Positions 48,455 to 57,829 of a stretch of DNA of 64,000 bases are shown here, piece by piece; within the stretch, counting starts at the first letter, position 1, and each line of letters starts with the position of its first letter. The stretch spans positions 248,001 through 312,000 of the forward strand of contig NZ_JAIVFW010000002.1 of NCBI RefSeq assembly GCF_020829595.1, given 5' to 3'. The DNA is from Nostoc sp. CHAB 5844 (lineage in GTDB: Bacteria > Cyanobacteriota > Cyanobacteriia > Cyanobacteriales > Nostocaceae). The notes beneath the pieces are model-generated. The model was not told the DNA's origin and made no database searches. It saw only the letters and a program-made list of their open reading frames with translations. Made by a program: the position numbers and the translations under genes.

Positions 48455-49021
48455 ATGATAGCTGTGCAGTTGTTAAGACGAAAGTTTACAGTTAAGCAAT
48501 ATCATAAAATGATTGAGTCGGGGATTCTGACAGAGGATGACCGAGTGGAATTGATAAGGGGAGAGATTATTGAGATGTCACCTATTGGGACAAAACACGC
48601 GGCTTGTGTAAATCGTCTGATTAATTTGTTGGTGCAGTTGTTGGGAAAGCGTGTCATAGTTGCGGCTCAAAATCCTATTGCATTGAACGATAACTCAGAA
48701 CCTCAGCCAGATGTAGCATTGCTCAAACCCCGTGATGATTTTTATGAAACCGCACACCCCCAACCCCAGGATATTTTTTTATTAATTGAAGTGGCTGATT
48801 CGACGGTTTTGTATGACCGGGAAGAGAAAATACCTTTGTATGCAGAAGCTAACATTATAGAAGTTTGGTTAGTAGATATTAATGAGCAAATTGTCGAAGT
48901 TTATCAACAACCAACAGCCGCAGGATATCAGTTGATGCAAAAGTTCTCTCGTGGTCAAACTTTATCAATTCCAGCTTTCCCTGATGTCAAAATAACCATT
49001 AACGAAATCCTCAGCTATTAG
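48455..49021 (+). CDS. Uma2-family putative endonuclease
   Basis: A protein of about 188 aa of the Uma2/DUF820 family, very numerous in cyanobacteria. Motifs are KFTVKQYHKMIESGILTEDD, VELIRGEIIEMSPIG, PQPDVALLKPRDD (Asp), LLIEVADST (Glu) and EEKIPLYAEANIIEVWLVD (Lys), which together give a PD-(D/E)xK active site. It is complete. The start at ATG 48455 or GTG 48446 is undecided. The biological role of the family is not known. Confidence 0.88.
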   Translation: MIAVQLLRRKFTVKQYHKMIESGILTEDDRVELIRGEIIEMSPIGTKHAACVNRLINLLVQLLGKRVIVAAQNPIALNDNSEPQPDVALLKPRDDFYETAHPQPQDIFLLIEVADSTVLYDREEKIPLYAEANIIEVWLVDINEQIVEVYQQPTAAGYQLMQKFSRGQTLSIPAFPDVKITINEILSY

Positions 49022-49042
49022 TATTTTATGTAGTTTCTCGAT

Positions 49043-49070
49043 TACGAATTACGAATTACGAATTACGAAC
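49043..49070 (+). repeat. Heptameric tandem repeat (STRR type)
   Basis: Three copies of TACGAAT and a variant TACGAAC in tandem, 28 bp. Seven-bp tandem repeats of this kind are characteristic of heterocystous cyanobacteria. A second array (acttcat units) is at 55563-55602. Confidence 0.75.
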
Positions 49071-49208
49071 TACCCTCCATGTTCTCAAGGCGCAAAGAAG
49101 AAGATAAGAAGGGTTGTAATGGTTGAGTTTTTAGGTGATATTGCCCACTCATCTCTAAAATAAACTGAAGCTTGGAGTGTAGGTGTAGCCTGTTGTAGAC
49201 ATTGGCTA

Positions 49209-49376
49209 TTCATTTCGACTTCCAAACAGGAACGTTCTCATTTGGAACTTGAATGTTCTCGTTCGGAGCAGGAAAGTTTTCGTTTGCAACAGGAACGTTC
49301 TGGTTTCAAACCCGAACATTCTAATTTCAAGCCTCAATTTTCAGGTTCTAAACCCGAAGCTTCTAGTAAAAAATGC
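49209..49376 (+). repeat. Degenerate 21-bp tandem repeats, possibly coding heptads
   Basis: Six to eight units of 21 bp with consensus near gaacgttctcgttt.gaacc: units start at 49230, 49251, 49272, 49293, 49314 and 49335. One plus-strand frame (49242-49445) stays open and reads seven-residue units such as ERSGFKP and EHSNFKP, but there is no ATG or RBS. The region 49071-49461 otherwise holds nothing recognised. Confidence 0.6.
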
Positions 49377-49461
49377 GATGTCTCCGACTGGCTACGCCTA
49401 CGCTCCTCTAAAATACAAGAGGATTCATTGAGTAAACTGGTTTAACAACAGTGCAGCGGTG

Positions 49462-50274
49462 TTAATTCTCGTGTTTAACGGCGCTTTCGTGCCATTTACT
49501 TAATATAAGGTCTGATAGGTAACTGAGGCTGACAAATATTAGTACACCTAAGCCAGTGGTGAGGAATAAGGCGGCAAACATCCGGGGAATTTGGAGGTTG
49601 TAGCTAGAAATCAGGATACGGTAGGCAATACCGGCTTTTGCACCACCTGTCCCGGCGACAAATTCAGCAACGACAGCCCCAATTAAGGCTAAACCACCGC
49701 TAATTTTCAACCCGCCTAAAAAATAAGGCATGGCACTGGGTAAGCGGAGATACCAGAGGGTTTGCCAGCGTGAGGCTTTGTAGAGTTGAAAGAGGTTGAG
49801 TAAGTTGCGGTCAACGCTGTTGAGTCCCAGGGTAGTGTTAGAGACGATGGGGAAAAAGGCGACTATCCAAGCGCAGACTACTAGGGCGGCAAAGGTGTTA
49901 TTTTTAAACCAGAGAATGATGAGGGGTGCGATCGCTACTATCGGTGTTGTCTGTAAAATGACCGCATAGGGAAATAAACTTTTTTCTATCCACTTACTTT
50001 GGGTAAACAAAATTGCAATTAATAAACCAGAAACGACAGCCGCAATAAAAGCAACTATCGTAATTTGTAACGTAATTAATAACGAAGAAAATAATTCTTG
50101 CCAGTCGGCAATTAACGTTTTAAATACTAATAAAGGCCCAGGCAGAATATAAGGTGGTAATTTAGTTACCCGCACCAAAACACCCCACAGCAGCAACACT
50201 AACACACCAACTACAACAGGTGCTAAAACCTCAGCCGAAATCAATTTACTTGTATTTCTCTCCAAAATCTTCAT
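49462..50274 (-). CDS. ABC transporter permease (SsuC/ThiX type)
   Basis: A protein of about 270 aa with six hydrophobic segments (for example VVVGVLVLLLWGVLVRV and ITIVAFIAAVVSGLLIAILF). The BPD permease EAA-type loop is VDRNLLNLFQLYKASRWQTLWYLRLPSA. ATG 50274 (MKILERN) follows the ATPase stop by 5 nt; an alternative upstream start would overlap that gene. It forms a complete importer with the next two genes. Confidence 0.88.
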   Translation of the reverse strand: MKILERNTSKLISAEVLAPVVVGVLVLLLWGVLVRVTKLPPYILPGPLLVFKTLIADWQELFSSLLITLQITIVAFIAAVVSGLLIAILFTQSKWIEKSLFPYAVILQTTPIVAIAPLIILWFKNNTFAALVVCAWIVAFFPIVSNTTLGLNSVDRNLLNLFQLYKASRWQTLWYLRLPSAMPYFLGGLKISGGLALIGAVVAEFVAGTGGAKAGIAYRILISSYNLQIPRMFAALFLTTGLGVLIFVSLSYLSDLILSKWHESAVKHEN

Positions 50275-50279
50275 CGGTG

Positions 50280-51032
50280 TTAATTCATCGCTTCGGCTAA
50301 ACAATGGGAAACCTTGCGACAATATTGGTTATATATTAGACCTGTCCGAAATTCGTCATCACGAGGATAAGGAACATCAATTTCTATATCCGCCACAACT
50401 CGCCCAGGATTTGTCCCCATAACTAACACTCGATTAGATAAATACACTGCCTCGTAAATATTATGAGTTACAAACACCACCGTCCAGCGATATTTTTGCC
50501 ACAAATCTAATAAATCGCTGTTGAGTTTGCTGCGCGTAATTTCATCTAATGCGCCGAATGGTTCATCCATTAACAGAATATTGGGCTGAGTGACTAAAGC
50601 CCTCGCAATGGAAACTCGCATTTTCATCCCACCTGATAATTGTCGGGGATAGCTATCTGCAACATTTGTTAGTCCTACTAACGCTAAGGCTTGTTGTACC
50701 AAGTTTTGTGCATCTTGTTTGGATATTCCCGCCAATTTCAGCGGTAAGCGGATGTTCTCTGTGACGTTTGCCCACGGCATAAGTGTGGCATCTTGGAAAA
50801 CAAAGGCTAATTTTCTTGCGGGTTGAGGTATACCCCAGTTAATGTTGCCGGAACTGACTTTACCTAATCCGGCTATCAGCCGCAACACTGTACTTTTACC
50901 ACATCCGGAAGCACCCACTAAGCTGACAAATTGCGATTCTGGAATTTCTAAATTCAGGTCTTGTAAGGCAACTGTGCCATTAGTGTAGACCTTGCTAATT
51001 TGACTAAGTGTAATTGCCGGATGGTTACTCAT
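50280..51032 (-). CDS. ABC transporter ATP-binding protein (SsuB/TauB type)
   Basis: A 250-aa single ABC domain: Walker A GASGCGKST, Q-loop FVFQDATLMPW, signature LSGGMKMRVSIARAL, Walker B ILLMDEPFGALD and H-loop VTHNIYEA. Its ATG overlaps the TGA stop of the binding-protein gene by 4 nt, so the operon is translationally coupled. Confidence 0.93.
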   Translation of the reverse strand: MSNHPAITLSQISKVYTNGTVALQDLNLEIPESQFVSLVGASGCGKSTVLRLIAGLGKVSSGNINWGIPQPARKLAFVFQDATLMPWANVTENIRLPLKLAGISKQDAQNLVQQALALVGLTNVADSYPRQLSGGMKMRVSIARALVTQPNILLMDEPFGALDEITRSKLNSDLLDLWQKYRWTVVFVTHNIYEAVYLSNRVLVMGTNPGRVVADIEIDVPYPRDDEFRTGLIYNQYCRKVSHCLAEAMN

Positions 51033-52096
51033 GAAGACTTGTAGTAGTCTATGCCTTTATCGACAAATTGCAAGGTAAACGCGTCTTTATAGTTAAGATT
51101 GGGCTGATAAACCCCAGCAGTTACCATGCTATCGTAGAGTGTTGTCCAGTGTTCCTCACTCATTGACCCAATACCTTGTTGGGCGGCAGTACCAGAAGTA
51201 AGAATCCCATATTCTTTGAGTTTTTGAATACCGTAAGCTAGTTGGTCATCGGTCATTTCGGGGTTATCTTTTTTGATGAGTTGATTTCCTGGTTGGGGAT
51301 TTTCGAGGTAGCTGTACCAACCTTTAATTGAGGCATTCACAAATCGCTGGACTAAATCTGGATTTTTTTCTACTAGTTCTTTTTTGGCTTCAATTGTTGT
51401 GGCGTAGGGAGAATAACCATAATCTGCTAGTAAAAAGATTGTTGGTTTAAATCCGCCTTGTTTTTCAACAGCATAAGGTTCTGAAGTGATGTAACCTTGC
51501 TGTGCTGAATTTTTATCTGCTAGGAAGGGGGCAGGATTAAAGTTGTAAGGGCGTTTTTGGTCGTCGGTAAAACCATACTTAACTTTGAGAAGTGGCCAAT
51601 ATGTAATATTTGCTGCTGCTGAAATGTAAATTGGTTTGCCTTTAAGGTCGGCAAGGGTTTTGATTGCTGTGTTGGGATGGGATATCAGACACTGCGGGTC
51701 TTTTTGAAAGATTGCCGCGACAGTAATTTTGGGGATTTCTTGGGCAATGGCGTTGATGGCATCGATGCCATATCCCATGAAAAAGTCAACTGCACCCCCT
51801 ACTAACAACTGAGTGCCGCTAGGTACTTGTGGGCCACCCATTTTAATGGTGACATCTAGACCGTGCTTTTGGTAAATACCTGTCGCGATCGCTTGATAAA
51901 ATCCGCCGTGTTCTGCTTGTGCATACCAGTTTGTGCCAAAGCTGACTTTATCTAACTGTGAACTAGAATTTGCTGGTTGGTTGCTGTTGGTACAAGCTGC
52001 AAGCAAGCTGCTACTCATACAGATAGAACAATACTGAATAAACTGGCGGCGACTAAGGCGATGAATCACTATTGTTGAGGGTGGTAACGGATTCAT
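51029..52096 (-). CDS. ABC substrate-binding lipoprotein, NMT1/THI5-like
   Basis: A 355-aa protein. The N-terminal region RRQFIQYCSICMSSSLLAAC is a signal with twin Arg and a lipobox (LAAC). The NMT1/THI5 domain begins VSFGTNWYAQAEHGGFYQAI and contains GLDVTIKMGGP and DFFMGYGIDAINAI. This family binds hydroxymethylpyrimidine and related pyrimidines, or sulfonates. The neighbouring uracil-catabolism genes favour a pyrimidine-type ligand, by inference. It is first gene of the importer operon after the TPR gene. Confidence 0.87.
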   Translation of the reverse strand: MNPLPPSTIVIHRLSRRQFIQYCSICMSSSLLAACTNSNQPANSSSQLDKVSFGTNWYAQAEHGGFYQAIATGIYQKHGLDVTIKMGGPQVPSGTQLLVGGAVDFFMGYGIDAINAIAQEIPKITVAAIFQKDPQCLISHPNTAIKTLADLKGKPIYISAAANITYWPLLKVKYGFTDDQKRPYNFNPAPFLADKNSAQQGYITSEPYAVEKQGGFKPTIFLLADYGYSPYATTIEAKKELVEKNPDLVQRFVNASIKGWYSYLENPQPGNQLIKKDNPEMTDDQLAYGIQKLKEYGILTSGTAAQQGIGSMSEEHWTTLYDSMVTAGVYQPNLNYKDAFTLQFVDKGIDYYKSS

Positions 52097-52129
52097 AGAA
52101 CAAGAGAATGTAAGCTTCAGACAAATTTT

Positions 52130-52600
52130 TTAACTGAGTCTGAGTGTACATTCTAAAATCAATTTTTGATTTACTAAAGAATAAGGCTGGATTGCTAAAG
52201 CGCGTTTAAAGGCTTTGATGGCATCAACATACTGGCCGATGGCGGCATAACATAAGCCCATACCATGCAATGCACCAAAATGCACTGGATTAATCTGGAT
52301 AACCATTTGACAGTCTGCCAGAGATTCTTGATATTTACCGACACTGTAATATAGAAAAGCTCGGCGATTCCACGCTTCAGCAAAATCAGGTTGTTCTTTG
52401 ATCAGTTTGGTCAATAGTAATTCCGCTTCAGTGGTTTTACCTGCATCCAGCAATTTTTGACTTTGGTCGATTTTTTCCAGACCATGAATTCCTTTTTGCT
52501 GAAACCAGATCCGCCAGAGTTTCTTAGTTGCTTGTTCCCGAACTGAGGCATTGGGGTTTTTCAAATCTTCAAGTAAGGAATTAATAGATAAAGAATCCAT
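52130..52600 (-). CDS. TPR-repeat protein
   Basis: A 156-aa protein with about three TPR units: AEAWNRRAFLYYSVGKYQES, FGALHGMGLCYAAIGQYVDA and a preceding degenerate one. The N-terminal ASVREQATKKLWRIWFQQKG recalls a HEAT-like helix. It lies 33 bp upstream of the binding-protein gene on the same strand. It is a protein-protein adaptor; no enzymatic role is seen. Confidence 0.8.
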   Translation of the reverse strand: MDSLSINSLLEDLKNPNASVREQATKKLWRIWFQQKGIHGLEKIDQSQKLLDAGKTTEAELLLTKLIKEQPDFAEAWNRRAFLYYSVGKYQESLADCQMVIQINPVHFGALHGMGLCYAAIGQYVDAIKAFKRALAIQPYSLVNQKLILECTLRLS

Positions 52601-52893
52601 GAATTTGAGAGAATTTGAGATTAGTGTTTTTACCTTAGTAATAACTTTCGCACAAAATTATCTCTTAAGTCATGTTTAAAGTCATCTTTAAATTTATCTC
52701 GCATTAATATGAATTATCAGCAAATTTTGTGTTAGTAATTGTATTAACCAATACTGAGAAATACGAGACTCTACATAACAGAGTTGTAAACAATTAGTCA
52801 TGAAGAAACAGCACTTTCAAAAAAAGAAAACTTACTATTGATAGTTGACAACTACTTAGTGACTAATAATTCATAAAAACATTACATAAAATC
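52601..52893. other. Divergent promoter region between the importer and URC operons
   Basis: An AT-rich 293-bp stretch between the minus-strand TPR/ABC genes and the plus-strand URC1-type gene. Both operons must start here. No operator or riboswitch could be identified by eye. Confidence 0.45.
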
Positions 52894-54159
52894 ATGACTA
52901 TGCCCAAACCAAATAGTGTGTCCCGGCATATTGTTTTAACATCACATCCAAGTAATTTTGGCCCCAAGCCAATTGGGATTCGCTGGGGCGTAAGTGAACC
53001 GATGGAACGTGGCCCAGTAATTGCAACGTTGACTAACCAAGCACATCGTAATGTGATTGGAACTCATTCGGGCGGTTATGCAATTTATCGCGCTTTAGCA
53101 GTAGCGAGTGGCGCTTTACAAACAGATCATCGTGCTGATTTAACGAATACTTCTCCAATTGAACATATTGGCCCCTATCCTAGTTGGGCTGACCCTGATA
53201 AAATTGTCTCACTTGATCCCTTGGGAGCGATCGCACCAGAAGTTTTCTCGTCTTATTTACAAAAAGGTTACGATATTCGCCCGACAATTGCGATTACCAA
53301 GGCGCATATCAATATGCCAGAACTACAAGATGCTGTAGCCAAAGGGCGCTTGCAGGTGGACGGGCAAATTATGAAAACTGGTGGTGATTTGGTTGTTACC
53401 AAAGCGGCGATAGAACCAGTGTGGTATCTACCTGGAGTTGCCAAGCGCTTTGGTATTACCGAAGGAGATTTGCGGCGGGCTTTATTTGAACAAACTGGCG
53501 GGATGTTCCCGGAGTTGGTGACACGTTCTGATTTGGAAGTGTTTTTGCCACCAATTGGGGGTTTAACTGTATATATTGTGGGTGATATCGCAGCAATTAC
53601 TGATCCTAGTAAACCTGTAGCTGTGCGAGTACACGATGAGTGTAACGGTTCTGATGTCTTTGGTTCAGATATTTGTACCTGTCGCCCTTATTTGGTACAC
53701 GGTATTGAGGTATGTGTCCAAACAGCCCAGAAAGGTGGTGTGGGGATAATTGTTTATTGTCGTAAAGAAGGCCGCGCTTTGGGCGAAGTGACGAAATTCT
53801 TAGTATACAATGCCCGTAAGCGTCAGGAAGGAGGCGATCGCGCTGATGCCTACTTTGCCCGCACAGAATGCGTAGCAGGTGTTCAAGATATGCGTTTCCA
53901 AGAACTGATGCCCGATGTGTTACATTGGCTAGGCATTACCCGCATTGACCGCATGGTGTCCATGAGTAATATGAAATACAACGCGATTACTCATTCAGGC
54001 ATTGAAATTGTCGAACGCATACCTATACCTGAGGATTTGATTCCTCAAGATGCACGGGTGGAAATTGAAGCGAAGAAAGCTGCGGGTTATTACACTACAG
54101 GAGATGTGTTAGATACAGATGGTTTGGCTGAGGTGAAGGGACGTTCGTTAGAAGTGTGA
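52894..54159 (+). CDS. URC1-type GTP cyclohydrolase II homologue (uracil catabolism)
   Basis: A 421-aa protein with the GTP cyclohydrolase II core. Three zinc Cys lie in DECNGSDVFGSDICTCRPYL, and the catalytic block is YCRKEGRALGEVTKF, where RibA has RQEGRGIG. There is no DHBP synthase domain. The long N-terminal extension (MPKPNSVSRHIVLTSH...) and the block GGDRADAYFARTECVAGV match the URC1 subgroup of the yeast URC uracil-degradation pathway rather than riboflavin RibA. The genes that follow (URC4-like and uracil phosphoribosyltransferase) confirm the pathway. Confidence 0.85.
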   Translation: MTMPKPNSVSRHIVLTSHPSNFGPKPIGIRWGVSEPMERGPVIATLTNQAHRNVIGTHSGGYAIYRALAVASGALQTDHRADLTNTSPIEHIGPYPSWADPDKIVSLDPLGAIAPEVFSSYLQKGYDIRPTIAITKAHINMPELQDAVAKGRLQVDGQIMKTGGDLVVTKAAIEPVWYLPGVAKRFGITEGDLRRALFEQTGGMFPELVTRSDLEVFLPPIGGLTVYIVGDIAAITDPSKPVAVRVHDECNGSDVFGSDICTCRPYLVHGIEVCVQTAQKGGVGIIVYCRKEGRALGEVTKFLVYNARKRQEGGDRADAYFARTECVAGVQDMRFQELMPDVLHWLGITRIDRMVSMSNMKYNAITHSGIEIVERIPIPEDLIPQDARVEIEAKKAAGYYTTGDVLDTDGLAEVKGRSLEV

Positions 54160-54198
54160 AGTTTGAAGTCTGAAGGATGACTTTTCATCAAAGGCTGA

Positions 54199-54245
54199 GA
54201 ACCCGCGCAGGCGGGTTTTGCCTGTGTAGATGCGACTTCAGTCGC
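54199..54245. repeat. GC-rich hairpin repeat between URC1 and URC4
   Basis: Aacccgcgcaggcgggtttt forms a tight stem followed by T residues, then a second small stem gcgacttcagtcgc. It resembles a dispersed Nostoc repeat and could partly terminate transcription between the two genes. Confidence 0.5.
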
Positions 54246-54302
54246 CTGGCACAATATGATCTGAGTCATTTTTCATTCCTATGTTATGGGGTAATGTGAA
54301 GG

Positions 54303-55535
54303 GTGGAAATACGAACCGCAGAGGCGCATTCACAGAGGGTAATTGAGTATCTTCGTTCTTCAAGGGCGATACGAGAACGTTGTCGGCAAATTTTTGCACT
54401 GGTGAATGAGGATAAGTCGCGTTACTTTACTTGTGATTTGTCACAGTTGGGGCGGGTGGCAGATTATGTAATTGAGGTGATGCGCTGCGAGTATCCAAAT
54501 TTAGAAATTCCGTTTCATAGTCGTTGGCGACATTTTGAGGCGCAAGACATACCGCGTTTGGCAAAGTTGGATGATTTGTTAGCGGAACTAACGCCTTTGC
54601 AACAAGCTATTGCTAAGTTTGATTTGGCAATTGTTAGTGTGTTGTTAGATGCAGGGGCGGGGGATAATTGGCGTTATCATGAGCAGGACACTGGATTAAG
54701 TTTGGGACGTTCTGAGGGGTTGGCTATTGCTAGTTTGGAGATGTTTTGCCAAGGGGCGTTTTCTGTGTCAGGTTTGCCGCAAGTAGATGCGTTGAAATTG
54801 CTAAGGTTAACAGAGGCAGAATTGGCAAATGGATTTCAAGTAAGTGCAGAAAATCCATTGGTAGGAATTAGTGGGCGATCGCAATTATTACAGAAATTGG
54901 GTCGAGTAGTACTTGCTTTCCCGCATTTGTTTGGCGAAGAAAACCCGCGTCCAGGAAATTTAGTCAATTATCTTGTCAGTAAATCGCAAAATGGGCAGTT
55001 AGCAGCAACAACGGTATTAAGTGCAGTTTTAGAAGGGCTGAGTGATATTTGGCCGAGAAGATTAATAATTGCTGGGGTTAATCTCGGTGATGTGTGGCAA
55101 CATTGGGCTGTGGCTGATGATGGGTTGGTTCCATTTCACAAACTTTCTCAGTGGTTGACATACTCTTTATTAGAACCATTACAAGAGCTGGGTTTAATAA
55201 TTACTGAGTTAGATGCTTTGACTGGATTACCAGAATATCGTAATGGTGGTTTATGTCTCGATTTGGGATTAATTAGGCTAAAAGACCCAGAAATTTTGCG
55301 TTCATCTCACTCCGTAGCATCAGAACTCATAATTGAATGGCGTGCTTTAACTGTGATTTTATTAGATCAAATTGCTGCTACAGTCCGCGAAAAGTTAGGT
55401 ATGAGTGGGGAAGAACTGCCTTTAGTCAAAATTCTCCAAGGCGGAACCTGGACAGCAGGACGTAAAATTGCCGCCCAGATCAGAAAAGGTGGTCAACCCC
55501 CTATCCAAATTGACAGTGATGGCACAGTATTTTAA
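54303..55535 (+). CDS. URC4/DUF1688 family protein (uracil catabolism)
   Basis: A 410-aa protein of the DUF1688/URC4 family: start SRAIRERCRQIFALVNEDKS, then VIEVMRCEYPNLEIPFHSRW, LDAGAGDNWRYHE, GRSEGLAIASLEMFCQGAFS, and near the C-terminus VKILQGGTWTAGRKIAAQIR. URC4 is required for uracil breakdown in yeast; its reaction is not settled. A GTG at 54303 is the only reasonable start, without a strong RBS, so translation may depend on the upstream gene. Confidence 0.87.
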   Translation: MEIRTAEAHSQRVIEYLRSSRAIRERCRQIFALVNEDKSRYFTCDLSQLGRVADYVIEVMRCEYPNLEIPFHSRWRHFEAQDIPRLAKLDDLLAELTPLQQAIAKFDLAIVSVLLDAGAGDNWRYHEQDTGLSLGRSEGLAIASLEMFCQGAFSVSGLPQVDALKLLRLTEAELANGFQVSAENPLVGISGRSQLLQKLGRVVLAFPHLFGEENPRPGNLVNYLVSKSQNGQLAATTVLSAVLEGLSDIWPRRLIIAGVNLGDVWQHWAVADDGLVPFHKLSQWLTYSLLEPLQELGLIITELDALTGLPEYRNGGLCLDLGLIRLKDPEILRSSHSVASELIIEWRALTVILLDQIAATVREKLGMSGEELPLVKILQGGTWTAGRKIAAQIRKGGQPPIQIDSDGTVF

Positions 55536-55562
55536 AGGATGAAAGATGAAGGCTAAATTTAC

Positions 55563-55602
55563 ACTTCATACTTCATACTTCATACTTTATACTTCATACT
55601 TC
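55563..55602 (+). repeat. Heptameric tandem repeat (acttcat units)
   Basis: Five to six near-perfect ACTTCAT units between URC4 and upp. This is the same class as 49043-49070, but with a different sequence. It ends 11 bp before the upp start. Confidence 0.75.
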
Positions 55603-55613
55603 AGTTGACTAAA

Positions 55614-56249
55614 ATGCAAAATCAAGTAACAGTTATTGAACATCCATTAATTCAACATAAACTGACTTTGATGCGGAAAGCTGAAACTAGCACGACGAAA
55701 TTTCGCAACCTCCTCAAAGAAGTTAGTCTGTTGTTAGGTTATGAAGTAACGCGAAATTTGCCTCTGAAATATGAACAAATTAAAACACCCCTAGCCCCAA
55801 TGAATGCACCAGTGCTTGCTCCTGATAAAAAACTGGTGTTAGTATCTATAATGCGGGCAGGACAAGGAATTTTAGATGGAATGTTAGAATTAATCCCATC
55901 AGCACGAGTCGGTCATATCGGTTTATACCGCGACCCAAAAACATTAATTCCAGTTGAATATTACTTCAAAGTTCCCCACGATGTTGAACAGCGGGACATG
56001 ATTATTGTTGACCCAATGTTAGCCACGGGAAATTCTGCTGTTGCGGCTGTGGAACGATTGAAATCTACTAACCCTCTATCGATGCGGTTTGTTTGCTTAT
56101 TAGCCGCCCCTGAAGGTCTGCAACATTTCTGTACAGTTCATCCTAATGTGCAGATTTATACTGCTGCTATTGATGAGTATTTAGATGAATACGGTTATAT
56201 TATTCCCGGTTTGGGAGATGCAGGCGATCGCTTGTTTGGGACAAAATAA
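55614..56249 (+). CDS. upp: Uracil phosphoribosyltransferase
   Basis: This enzyme converts uracil and PRPP to UMP; in the URC pathway (URC6) it provides the first step. The protein of about 211 aa has [37 protein letters not shown]-type ribose/phosphate region ([11 protein letters not shown]), the PRPP loop [13 protein letters not shown], and the C-terminal uracil-binding [19 protein letters not shown] 55614 is preferred over the TTG at 55605. It is last gene of the URC operon. Confidence 0.95.
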   Translation: MQNQVTVIEHPLIQHKLTLMRKAETSTTKFRNLLKEVSLLLGYEVTRNLPLKYEQIKTPLAPMNAPVLAPDKKLVLVSIMRAGQGILDGMLELIPSARVGHIGLYRDPKTLIPVEYYFKVPHDVEQRDMIIVDPMLATGNSAVAAVERLKSTNPLSMRFVCLLAAPEGLQHFCTVHPNVQIYTAAIDEYLDEYGYIIPGLGDAGDRLFGTK

Positions 56250-56326
56250 GCAAAAATTTCTTAGGAAGTAAAAAGCGAAAAAATTATATTTAATTTTTTA
56301 CTTCCTTTCTGACTACTATTTCCCTC

Positions 56327-56553
56327 TATAGGAGTCCGGTTTGATTTCTGAAAAAATCTAAGTATCTGTAGTGGACTGTTTTAGCTGAAACAGTCCACTA
56401 CTGGCAAGGCAAGGCTAAAGTTGTGCATTAGCCGTAGGTTGGGTTGACGTAAGGAAACCCAACATTAATCTTGGTGTTGGGTTTCGCTGATGCTCAACCC
56501 AACCTACATTTTTTTGCTACGTATATTTCAAAAATCAAATAAGAGTCCTATAT
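56327..56553. repeat. MITE-like element, family 1 copy b
   Basis: The ends tataggagtccggtttgatt and aatcaaataagagtcctata form an inverted repeat matching those of 5191-5334. Two internal palindromes occur (tagtggactgtttt / aaacagtccacta and gtaggttgggtt / aacccaacctac). It is non-coding. Confidence 0.65.
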
Positions 56554-57424
56554 ATCTATCTTGAGGTAGAAAGAAAGTCTCAACTTTTTCACTATTATTT
56601 TTATAATAGCCAAATTTATATATATTGTAGTAAAGTATCGCTGAATTATTTTACTTACTACAGTGCCAAGTATGTAAACGCTATTGATAAAGATACCAAA
56701 ATATTCGGTTCTTTACAAGTAGATTGCAGATAAATACAAGAACCAAATAAACCTCAAACGTAAACATCGTTTTACCTTTTGCTTATTGAGATTGAGTAGA
56801 AGTATTTTGCTTTTTACCTTACGGGAAGCTGTGCAAGTGATAGCAGTGGTCAGGTAGGTGAGGACGAGCAAATTTACAGAGGAAGACTATCACAGCTATC
56901 CATAGCAGTCTTGTCTTAACCAATCATAGAAACCGTTAGAAAATTTGTTATCAGCAGCTATTGCTAAGACAAGTTAGCTAAATTAAGATACATTATTTGT
57001 GCTAGGAACAAGTGTTTTGGGAAATTTTCCAAGCCCAGTTATTTTTAACCAAATAATCTAAACTAAGCTCTATTAGTTTATCGCTCCTTAGGCAAATTGT
57101 GAAGAAAAAATTAAGGTAATTAAACTTTTTTTCTCTTCTCCCTGTTGCTTGCTCTAAACAATAAAAATTTCGGTTGACATAGCTTGATTTTCAGTGATAA
57201 TAGCTAAGGCGATTCTTCTGAATAATTTTTTTTATAAAACTGTAATACATAAAAATAAAATCAACTTTGACCTTGATTGTTTAGAGGTAATGCTATATAT
57301 AATATGATAGATATTATGCAAAATAAATCAATAAATAATAATGACCTAATATTAAACCTGTAGATTTATTTCATAGACAAAATTCTCTAAATCGATAAAA
57401 TTGCTAGAGCGTAAATACTGACTA
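56554..57424. other. Long AT-rich gap, no gene recognised
   Basis: About 870 bp without a supported ORF. A possible stem pairs gctgtgcaagtgatag near 56830 with ctatcacagc near 56890. An undetected small RNA is possible but nothing proves it. Confidence 0.4.
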
Positions 57425-57829
57425 ATGTCATACCCAACTATTGGACAACTAGAAAGAGAAATTGCACAGCGAGTCAGTGCTTTATATTATGAACAACTAG
57501 GACAACGTCCGAGCCAAGTAGTTTGTCATTTTTTTGATTCAGAATTAGTTATTTCATTAGAAAAATCTACTACCCAGGTAGAGATTACATTGAGAGCTGG
57601 AGGCTATGAAAATTTAGCAGAACAAGTACGCTTATTTTTAGACAAAATTATTAAAATACAACTTCAAGATTTGATTGAAGATATAATTGGTAAACCAATA
57701 CTTGACCTGATGAGTAATACAAATTTAGCAACAGGTCGTACTGGGATAATTGTAGTTTTACAACAACTACCAGAAGTGCGTAATCCGGAATCTATTCCTA
57801 AAGCAAACTGGAAGAACTTAACTGAGTGA
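57425..57829 (+). CDS. DUF2294 protein
   Basis: A 134-aa protein of the DUF2294 family: start TIGQLEREIAQRVSALYYEQ, GQRPSQVVCHFFDSELVISL, and AEQVRLFLDKIIKIQLQDLI. The function of the family is unknown; members occur widely in cyanobacteria and Firmicutes. Its 3' end overlaps the end of the convergent response-regulator gene by 32 bp. Confidence 0.85.
   Translation: MSYPTIGQLEREIAQRVSALYYEQLGQRPSQVVCHFFDSELVISLEKSTTQVEITLRAGGYENLAEQVRLFLDKIIKIQLQDLIEDIIGKPILDLMSNTNLATGRTGIIVVLQQLPEVRNPESIPKANWKNLTE

Noticed and set aside
49242-49445. 67-codon ORF over the 21-bp repeat as a normal gene
   Set aside because: It has a TTG start without RBS and repeat-driven content; kept only as a repeat.
49462-52096. 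Nitrate or taurine transporter assignment
   Set aside because: The ABC families are shared, but the binding protein has THI5-like blocks and the neighbours concern pyrimidines; the ligand was left open.
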